Positions 57,466-64,000 of a stretch of 64,000 bases of DNA are shown piece by piece (position 1 is the stretch's first letter; each line of letters begins with the position of its first letter). The notes under the pieces were generated by a model. That model worked only from the letters and a program-made list of their open reading frames with translations. It had not been told where the DNA came from and searched no databases. This DNA comes from Methylophaga sp. GTDB lineage: Bacteria; Pseudomonadota; Gammaproteobacteria; Nitrosococcales; Methylophagaceae. The translations under genes were made by a program, and so were the position numbers. The DNA is taken from the NCBI GenBank assembly GCA_030148085.1, contig JASBUF010000061.1, forward strand, positions 1-64,000, read 5' to 3'.

Positions 57466-60400
57466 TTAGGGAGAGGGCTTGGTGTACCTCATTGTAACAG
57501 CAACCTGTCCCGGCAAGGAATTCAATTGGTGCAGTAAAGTATCGCTGGGCGTGACCTGCCAATCGTCACCGAGTCTGAACAAGGCACTGGCTTGTGTGTT
57601 CTGGTAAGTCAATTCCAGTCCAAGTCCGCCCCCTCTGAATGGCGACAACGTGGTTTTCAGGTGTTCCACCCATTGCCGAGCCTCATCTTGCTCACTGATG
57701 TTGATATGTAAGGATTGCCCAAACGCTTCACGGGCACCGGTCATATCAAACACTTTTTCGGCAGTAGCAGCCAAGCCACCGGTAAAGTTGTCCTGGCCAA
57801 TTTTGCCTTGAATCACCACCAGCTTATCGGGCTGAATAAAGCTCTGATACTGCTCGTAGACATCGGCAAATACCCGTACTTCAAGACGAGCACTTTGATC
57901 ATCCAAGGTGATAAAGGCCATGCGGCTGCCGTTTTTCGACTTCATCGTGCGAATCGCGACGATAAGGCCAGCGGTCAAAACCGGTTTCTCATTGCGCTGA
58001 TAGCCCTTGGATTCGGGCGCATCCAGATCGGTGATTTTTTTCGGAATAAACTCGGCGAGTTCGGCTTCGTAGCGATCTATCGGGTGGCCGCTGAGGTAAA
58101 GCCCCAAGGTTTCCTTTTCCGCCTGCAGCACATGCTCTTCACTCCATTCGGCAGCAAACTCCAGTGGTTCGTCTTGATCGGCTTCAGCCGCAGGACTAAG
58201 GCCGAACAGGTCATTCTGACCGCTATCTATATCGCGGCGATGCTGTTCTGCAATCTGCATGGCTTTGCTCAGACTGGCATTCAGGCTGGCGCGATGACCG
58301 CCCAGTGAATCCAGAGCCCCGGCCTTGACCAGCGATTCCATGACTCGGCGATTGATCTTGCGCATATCCACCCGACGGCAGAAGTCGTAGAGCGTGCCAA
58401 AAGCCTCGCCCTGCTGACGTTCAGCCACAATACCGGCCAATGCCGATTCACCCACGCCCTTAATCGCACCCAAGCCATAGCGGATGGTACGTTCGCCTTC
58501 GACAGTGAATTTGATCTTGCTGTGATTCACATCAGGCGGCAGCACGGTGAGTTTCATATCACGGCATTCATCGATAAGGCCTACCACCTTGTCCGTGTTA
58601 TCCATATCCGCCGACAGCACCGCAGCCATAAACGCGGCAGGATAATGTGCCTTGAGCCAGGCGGTCTGATAGGCCACCAGGGCATAGGCCGCCGAGTGCG
58701 ATTTGTTAAAACCGTATTCCGCGAATTTTTCCATCAAGTCGAAGATCGGGCCAGCCTCAGACTCTTCGATCCCCCTGTTACCTGAGCCTTCGAGGAAGAT
58801 CTGGCGCTGCTTGGCCATTTCTTCCGGCTTTTTCTTACCCATCGCCCGCCGCAGCATATCGGCACCACCAAGGCTGTAACCCGCCAGGATCTGCGCGATC
58901 TGCATAACCTGTTCCTGGTAGACGATTACTCCATAGGTGGGTTTAAGTACTGGCTCCAGATCCGGGTGCGGATAATCAACCTTGGCACGGCCATGCTTAC
59001 GGTTCACGAAGTCATCGACCATGCCCGATTGCAGCGGTCCCGGACGGAACAGGGCCACCAAGGCGACAATGTCCTCAAAGGTATCTGGTTGCAGGCGTTT
59101 GACCAGCTCTTTCATACCGCGCGATTCAAGCTGGAATACCGCCGTTGTTTCACAGCGCTTAAGCAAATCGTAGGTAGGTTTGTCATCCAGCGGCAGGTTA
59201 GCGATATCGATATTATCGACTTTATCGCCAATCAAACTACGCACATTATTCATCGCCCAGTCGATGACCGTGAGCGTTTTCAAGCCCAAAAAGTCGAACT
59301 TCACCAGCCCGACACTTTCGACATCGTCCTTATCAAACTGCGAGACCAGACCTGCACCGTTATGTTCACAATACAGCGGGGTATACTCGGTCAGTACTTT
59401 CGGCGCGATAACGACACCACCGGCATGTTTACCGACGTTACGGGTCAGGCCCTCCAGCTTAAGCGCCAGATCAATCAGATCCTTAACTTCTTCCTCATTG
59501 TCGTAACGTTCTTGTAGCAGCGGCTCCTGTGCAAGCGCCTTTTTGAGCGTCATTTTCAGCTCAAACGGCACCAGCTTGGCTAGCTGATCGACAAAGCCAT
59601 AAGGATGACCGAGCACACGACCGACATCACGTAATACCGCTTTGGCGGCCATCGTACCGTAGGTAATGATCTGCGAAACGTGGTCACGACCGTAGTGCTG
59701 AGAAACGTATTCAATGACGCGGTCACGGCCATCCATGCAGAAGTCGACGTCAAAGTCAGGCAGCGAAACCCGTTCCGGATTCAGAAAGCGTTCGAACAGC
59801 AGGTCATACTGCAACGGATCCAGATCGGTGATTTTCAGTGCATACGCCACTAATGAGCCAGCACCCGAACCCCGCCCCGGCCCCACCGGTACGCCATTAT
59901 TTTTCGCCCATTGGATAAAGTCGGCAACGATGAGGAAGTAACCGGGAAAGCCCATGCTGTTAATAACATCAAGCTCAATTTGCAGACGTTCTTCGTATTC
60001 AGCCCGTTTAGCCTGACGCACAGATTCATCCGGAAACAGCACCTGCAGACGCAGCTCCAGACCTTTAAAGGACTCTTCCGCGAAGAATTCTTCAATGGTC
60101 ATGCCTTCCGGCACGGGGAAGTCCGGCAGGTAATGTTCCCCCAAAGTCAGTTGCAGGTTGCAGCGTTTGGCAATTTCAACCGTATTTTCAATCGCTTCGG
60201 GAATGTCGGCAAACAGCTTTGCCATTTCTTCTGGGGTGCGCAGGTATTGATGCTCTGAATACAAACGCGGCCGCCGCGGATCATCAATCTGACGGCCATC
60301 ATGAATGCAAACCTTGGCTTCATGCGCGTAGAACTCATCGGCTTTCAGAAAACGCACATCATTCGTGGCCACTACCGGCAGTTGCATTTCAGCGGCCAGA

Positions 60401-60957
60401 TTGACTGCGGCGCGGATATAACGCTCTTCATCCTCACGGCCAGTACGAATCAGCTCCAGATAAAAACGATTAGGGAACAGGCGTTGCCACTCAGTCAGTT
60501 GGGCTTTGGCCTCATCCCGCTGATGATTCAACAGCGCTTTGGCGAGAATACCCTCACGGCCACCGGATAAGCAGATTAAACCATCGGTCTGCCCTTCCAG
60601 CCATTCCGGTTCCAACATTGGCACGCCTAAATGCTGACCTTCCATATAAGCACGGGAAAGCAATCGTGACAGATTATGAAAGCCGGCCATATCCATACAC
60701 AGCACCACGAAGCGGGTACTTTGCTTGGCATCATTCGGATCACGCAGGCGCAGGTCGGCACCGAGGATTGGTTTCACCCCGGCCTGCATCGCTGCGTTAA
60801 ACAGTTTTACAGCCGCAAATAAATTGTGCTGATCGGTAATCGCCACCGCCGGCATACCGGCTTCTGCCACCTGACTAACTAGTGGCTTAACCCTTACCAG
60901 ACCATCAATCAATGAGTAGTCAGTATGGAGGTGTAAATGAACAAACTGCTCGGGCAT
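57466..60957 (-). CDS. dnaE: DNA polymerase III alpha subunit
   Basis: Replicative polymerase catalytic subunit. At 1163 residues it matches E. coli DnaE (1160). It has the PHP domain (HLHLHTDYSLIDGLVRV), the catalytic aspartates in LPDFDVDFCMDGRD, FNKSHSAAYALVAYQTAWLK in the fingers (about residue 755), helix-hairpin-helix, and a C-terminal OB fold (VIQGKIGQDNFTGG). Its start has only a weak ribosome site. Ten bases separate its stop from the pilus ATPase start. Confidence 0.97.
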   Translation of the reverse strand: MPEQFVHLHLHTDYSLIDGLVRVKPLVSQVAEAGMPAVAITDQHNLFAAVKLFNAAMQAGVKPILGADLRLRDPNDAKQSTRFVVLCMDMAGFHNLSRLLSRAYMEGQHLGVPMLEPEWLEGQTDGLICLSGGREGILAKALLNHQRDEAKAQLTEWQRLFPNRFYLELIRTGREDEERYIRAAVNLAAEMQLPVVATNDVRFLKADEFYAHEAKVCIHDGRQIDDPRRPRLYSEHQYLRTPEEMAKLFADIPEAIENTVEIAKRCNLQLTLGEHYLPDFPVPEGMTIEEFFAEESFKGLELRLQVLFPDESVRQAKRAEYEERLQIELDVINSMGFPGYFLIVADFIQWAKNNGVPVGPGRGSGAGSLVAYALKITDLDPLQYDLLFERFLNPERVSLPDFDVDFCMDGRDRVIEYVSQHYGRDHVSQIITYGTMAAKAVLRDVGRVLGHPYGFVDQLAKLVPFELKMTLKKALAQEPLLQERYDNEEEVKDLIDLALKLEGLTRNVGKHAGGVVIAPKVLTEYTPLYCEHNGAGLVSQFDKDDVESVGLVKFDFLGLKTLTVIDWAMNNVRSLIGDKVDNIDIANLPLDDKPTYDLLKRCETTAVFQLESRGMKELVKRLQPDTFEDIVALVALFRPGPLQSGMVDDFVNRKHGRAKVDYPHPDLEPVLKPTYGVIVYQEQVMQIAQILAGYSLGGADMLRRAMGKKKPEEMAKQRQIFLEGSGNRGIEESEAGPIFDLMEKFAEYGFNKSHSAAYALVAYQTAWLKAHYPAAFMAAVLSADMDNTDKVVGLIDECRDMKLTVLPPDVNHSKIKFTVEGERTIRYGLGAIKGVGESALAGIVAERQQGEAFGTLYDFCRRVDMRKINRRVMESLVKAGALDSLGGHRASLNASLSKAMQIAEQHRRDIDSGQNDLFGLSPAAEADQDEPLEFAAEWSEEHVLQAEKETLGLYLSGHPIDRYEAELAEFIPKKITDLDAPESKGYQRNEKPVLTAGLIVAIRTMKSKNGSRMAFITLDDQSARLEVRVFADVYEQYQSFIQPDKLVVIQGKIGQDNFTGGLAATAEKVFDMTGAREAFGQSLHINISEQDEARQWVEHLKTTLSPFRGGGLGLELTYQNTQASALFRLGDDWQVTPSDTLLHQLNSLPGQVAVTMRYTKPSP

Positions 60958-60984
60958 GTATGTGTAGAACCTGTAATACGTTAT

Positions 60985-62736
60985 CTAGCGTGGAAACTCG
61001 ACCGGACCGGGGATTTCTTTCCCCAGGGTCTGACTGACAATGGCTTCGGCTTCCTGTCTGCCCCTCGCCAATGCGTCGTCATAAGACATGTTGGTTTTGA
61101 ACGGGCCAGCGGCTGTGTGCTCGGTGTCACCCTGCTTCAAATAAAGCGTCTGCGTCGGGAAGGCAAACTCCACATCCAGTTGCTTGGCCAGACGCAAAAT
61201 ATCCAGCAGGAAGCGATGGCGTTCACGCAGCTCCATGCTCCAATCCGGCGTTGCCCAGAATACATACACCAGAATATTCAGCGAAGCCGCACCATATTCA
61301 TTGAAGTAGACCTGATAAAAGTCTTTACGCATGTAAGGATGCAGTTGAATGATCTTGCGAATGCCTTCGCAGAACGCTTCAATTTTCTCAGGACTGGTGT
61401 CATAGGTTACTGACAAGACATGTTTCATTCGACGGTAACTACGCGCGCCCATATTGTCGATTTTGGTGGTCGTCAGAATCGAGTTCGGCATTGTCACCAG
61501 TGAGTTATAGAAGGTTCTTACACGGGTACTGCGAAAGCCCACCTGCTCTACCGTGCCTTCAATATCACCGATAACTACCCAGTCACCGATGCTGAATGGT
61601 CGATCCAGCAATACTGTGACTGAACCAAAGAAATTCCCCAACAAATCTTTTGCAGCCAAGGCAAAAGCCAGACCGCCCAGTCCCAGTCCAGCCAGCAGGC
61701 TTGTGACATCGATATTCAAATTATCAGCGGCAAACACAATCCCAATGACAACAACAAAGACTTTAAGACTTTTGCTGAGCATCGGCACCAGTAAATCATC
61801 AAATTTATTAGCCGTTTTCAGTGCCTTATTGGTCCAGAAGGCATCAAAAATATCGACAATACGGAAGGCGCTCCAGATGCCGGACAAAGACACCAGCAAC
61901 TTCACGGCTACCAGCAAAATGACCAAGGCTGTATCGGGCAGGCCCAGCATATTGAGACCGGACCACCACATCAGCGCCATTGCCATCAAACCGAGTGGAC
62001 GCAAAACAGTGCTATCCAGTCCTTCAAATGACGGATGTGTTTTTTGCCAACGGCTGACATTTACTTTCAGAATCCAGGCCAGCACCTTATCGGCAATCGA
62101 GCCGACAACAATAATCAGGAACAGAGCGATCCACTGCCAGTACTCCAGCAAAAAGCCTTGCTTCAATACCGAAGGCATATGCGCCCGTAACTGCACACTG
62201 GTCGGTAAGGCGACGACATTGCCGTTTTCCGGATCTAAAGCCTCATCCAGCGTCATCGCATCAAAAATAGCCGGGATATTTTCCACCGTACGGCTGCTGA
62301 ACAGCCAGCTCTGTTGCTGACTTAGGCGCAATACGATACTGCCCTGCTCGGTTTTCAGCAGGGTGTACTGCTCTTTGCTGACGCTTTGGGGAATGTCCTC
62401 CAGTTTGGGGATATCGGCAAGCTGCAGGATAGTAAAAAGCAAACGTGCACTCTGCTGGCCGCGCTCTGTACGGATCAATGGGCTGACATTGGACAAGTCC
62501 AGTGTTTCCAGTGCCTGCTCCATCGCCTCATGATCACCCGCCGTGACACGGGTCATGGCAGCCAGAAACTGTTTTACCGTAGCCTGAGGACTACGTAATT
62601 TACTACTGGGTGCTGCTTGCTCAACTGAACTTTTCTCAGTTTGCTGCTGGTTGATAATCGCAGCTTCCGGATACAAGGCTCCTGCCTGAATAGGCAAGCT
62701 CAGCATAAAAAGAATCAGAATTAATGCCTGCCTCAT
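60985..62736 (-). CDS. MscS-family mechanosensitive channel with periplasmic N-domain
   Basis: A 583-residue inner-membrane channel that likely releases solutes during hypo-osmotic shock. Signal peptide (about 1-19), a periplasmic region of about 150 residues, transmembrane helices from about 185, and the MscS core: pore helix DVTSLLAGLGLGGLAFALAA, then DLLGNFFGSVTVLLDRPFSIGDWV (split: DLLGNFFGSVTVLLDRP, FSIGDWV) and the beta/alpha-beta cytoplasmic domain. Longer than MscS (286), like YnaI/YbiO-type members. ATGA overlap with nagZ. Confidence 0.9.
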   Translation of the reverse strand: MRQALILILFMLSLPIQAGALYPEAAIINQQQTEKSSVEQAAPSSKLRSPQATVKQFLAAMTRVTAGDHEAMEQALETLDLSNVSPLIRTERGQQSARLLFTILQLADIPKLEDIPQSVSKEQYTLLKTEQGSIVLRLSQQQSWLFSSRTVENIPAIFDAMTLDEALDPENGNVVALPTSVQLRAHMPSVLKQGFLLEYWQWIALFLIIVVGSIADKVLAWILKVNVSRWQKTHPSFEGLDSTVLRPLGLMAMALMWWSGLNMLGLPDTALVILLVAVKLLVSLSGIWSAFRIVDIFDAFWTNKALKTANKFDDLLVPMLSKSLKVFVVVIGIVFAADNLNIDVTSLLAGLGLGGLAFALAAKDLLGNFFGSVTVLLDRPFSIGDWVVIGDIEGTVEQVGFRSTRVRTFYNSLVTMPNSILTTTKIDNMGARSYRRMKHVLSVTYDTSPEKIEAFCEGIRKIIQLHPYMRKDFYQVYFNEYGAASLNILVYVFWATPDWSMELRERHRFLLDILRLAKQLDVEFAFPTQTLYLKQGDTEHTAAGPFKTNMSYDDALARGRQEAEAIVSQTLGKEIPGPVEFPR

Positions 62737-63782
62737 ACCAGATTAAGCTCCATTTCCTGATCCGGCGCATACCCCGAAATCGTTTCCACCGCCATTTTCC
62801 ATTCGGCGCTGGCCAGCAGTTCATCCCGGTGTACGGCATGGCGGCCATGCAGTCTGACCAAACGCGCATGACGTAAGGGATCGGGTTTAATTCTGAGGCC
62901 ATCAATCACCTCAATCACGCTGCCCGGATTATTGCAGACCAGCACCATATCGCAGCCAGCTTCCAGTGCCGCTTCAGCACGTTCCAACGGACCACCGACA
63001 ATGGCCGCGCCTTCCATACTTAAATCATCACTGATGATGGCGCCCTGAAATCCGAAGCGCTTACGCAGCACTTCCTGCAGCCAAAAGCCAGAGAAACCGG
63101 CCGGCAAGTCATCACTTTGTTCAAACACGATATGCGCCGGCATAATGCCAGCCAGCTCTTTCTGACAAAGTTGTGAGAATGGCAGCATATCAGCCTGCAA
63201 CATATCTTCGAAGTAGCGTTTATCTACCGGCAGCCCAAGATGTGAATCAACCTCTACTGCACCATGACCGGGGAAATGCTTGCCCACTGCAGACATCCTG
63301 GCTTTCTTCATTCCATGAATATAAGAACGGGCAATGTCTATCACCACTTTTGGATCACGATGGAATGATCGGTCACCAATCACTTCGCTGACGCCATAAT
63401 CCAGATCCAACACCGGGGCAAAACTGAAATCGACGCCAACGGCGCGTAACTCTGCCGCCATCAGCCAGCCAGTCTGCTCAGCGCGCTCACGGGCTAGCTG
63501 AGGGTGCTGATGATACTGTTTACCAATCGCTGCCACTGGCGGAAGGCGGGTAAAGTCCTGTCTGAATCGCTGTACCCGCCCCCCCTCATGATCGACCGAG
63601 ATCAGCAAATGTGGAGAGCGCAGGGCATGGATTTCCTGACACAAAGCCTGAACCTGCGCGGCACTTTCAAAGTTACGGCTGAACAAAATAACCCCGCCAA
63701 CCAGCGGATGTTGCAGAATTTCTCTCTCTTCCTGACTCAGCGAAGTGCCAAGCAGATCGACCATTAATGGCCCTAGTGTCAT
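62733..63782 (-). CDS. nagZ: beta-N-acetylhexosaminidase NagZ
   Basis: Cytosolic glycoside hydrolase family 3 enzyme that removes GlcNAc from anhydromuropeptides in cell-wall recycling, acting before or with AmpD. The 349-residue protein has SVDHEGGRVQRFR, KHFPGHGAVEVDSHLGLP (with the catalytic His) and the nucleophile in ISDDLSMEGA. Starts 11 bases after the L,D-transpeptidase stop and is coupled to the channel gene. Confidence 0.95.
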   Translation of the reverse strand: MTLGPLMVDLLGTSLSQEEREILQHPLVGGVILFSRNFESAAQVQALCQEIHALRSPHLLISVDHEGGRVQRFRQDFTRLPPVAAIGKQYHQHPQLARERAEQTGWLMAAELRAVGVDFSFAPVLDLDYGVSEVIGDRSFHRDPKVVIDIARSYIHGMKKARMSAVGKHFPGHGAVEVDSHLGLPVDKRYFEDMLQADMLPFSQLCQKELAGIMPAHIVFEQSDDLPAGFSGFWLQEVLRKRFGFQGAIISDDLSMEGAAIVGGPLERAEAALEAGCDMVLVCNNPGSVIEVIDGLRIKPDPLRHARLVRLHGRHAVHRDELLASAEWKMAVETISGYAPDQEMELNLV

Positions 63783-63793
63783 AGCATTAAACC

Positions 63794-64000
63794 TTATTCA
63801 TGAATCCAGACTTTCAGACCGGGGTTAACCTGATCGAATAATGCCAGCAGCTCCGGATTATGCATTCGAATACAGCCATGGGAACGCGGCTCACCCATCG
63901 GCTCGCTGTCAGGACAGCCGTGGATGTATATGTAGCGACGCATTGTATCAACATTTCCTAGTCGGTTCGTGCCGACTTCGAGTCCGCTCAGCCAGAGAAT
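63794..64000 (-). CDS. L,D-transpeptidase (YkuD family), 5' part cut by window edge
   Basis: The last 68 residues are visible on the minus strand. They contain the YkuD active site: YIYIHGCPDSEPMGEPRSHG followed by CIRMHN, with the catalytic cysteine in SHGCIRM. These enzymes form 3-3 peptidoglycan cross-links or attach proteins to the wall. Upstream and signal sequences lie outside the window. It heads the ldt-nagZ-mscS group. Confidence 0.9.
   Translation of the reverse strand: MLWLSGLEVGTNRLGNVDTMRRYIYIHGCPDSEPMGEPRSHGCIRMHNPELLALFDQVNPGLKVWIHE

Noticed and set aside
58966-59517. 183-residue plus-strand reading frame
   Set aside because: Antisense to the polymerase core of dnaE, with no domain and no ribosome site.

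Overview
The window is a compact chromosomal stretch from a gammaproteobacterium. The evidence is the gene content and order: pepA-holC-valS divergent from lptF-lptG, lptD-surA-pdxA-rsmA, tilS-pyrG-kdsA-eno-ftsB-ispD-ispF-truD, and fimV-asd-leuB-leuD. The order is closest to what is usual in Pseudomonas-like and Thiotrichales-type genomes. A histidine kinase/response regulator pair of the MoxY/MoxX type, and a periplasmic double-PepSY protein beside a TonB-dependent receptor, suggest a methylotroph such as Methylophaga. That placement is inference. I see no insertion sequence, prophage, CRISPR array or rRNA. No gene-free stretch exceeds 300 bases; the longest (about 19298-19583) holds a strong tRNA promoter.

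Layout. 1-6789 (minus strand): the truncated polar hub protein gene fimV, then asd, leuB and leuD, a YceI-family gene, and a sodium-type flagellar stator pair pomB/pomA. 6876-11227: an orphan membrane-anchored peptide-binding protein, then fabI and a dicarboxylate/amino-acid symporter on the plus strand. 11274-19297 (minus): ppiD, tRNA-Asp and tRNA-Val, hupB, rsmA, pdxA, surA and lptD. 19540-19888 (plus): tRNA-Ala and two identical tRNA-Glu genes. 19945-27069: lptG/lptF facing away from pepA-holC-valS. 27129-31942: malic enzyme, a small heat-shock protein, the two-component pair, and a divergent 65-residue orphan protein. 32110-38190: a SUF iron-sulfur operon (regulator-sufB-C-D-S-U-T) with a clear operator over its promoter. 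38379-41136: an FKBP isomerase, ampD, nadC and the PepSY protein. 41199-46928: TonB receptor, cysG, a DUF1223 protein and truD. 46925-64000 (minus): ispF, ispD, ftsB, eno, kdsA, pyrG, tilS, accA, two type IV pilus ATPases, dnaE, an MscS-type channel, nagZ and a truncated L,D-transpeptidase.

Working together: envelope building recurs across the window (LptD/F/G, SurA, PpiD and KdsA for the outer membrane; AmpD, NagZ and the L,D-transpeptidase for peptidoglycan). FimV, PomAB and the pilus ATPases concern polarity and motility.

The most interesting lead is a possible metal-responsive methylotrophy module. An acidic double-PepSY periplasmic protein lies just downstream of a TonB receptor carrying an Asp/Glu-rich insert. 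The receptor's upstream region contains the inverted repeat AGGAA-TTT-TTCCT. The same 15-base sequence occurs in the upstream region shared by the MoxY-like kinase and the small orphan protein. Together these could be a lanthanide (or other metal) sensing and uptake circuit. The sequence supports the pieces; the connection is hypothesis.
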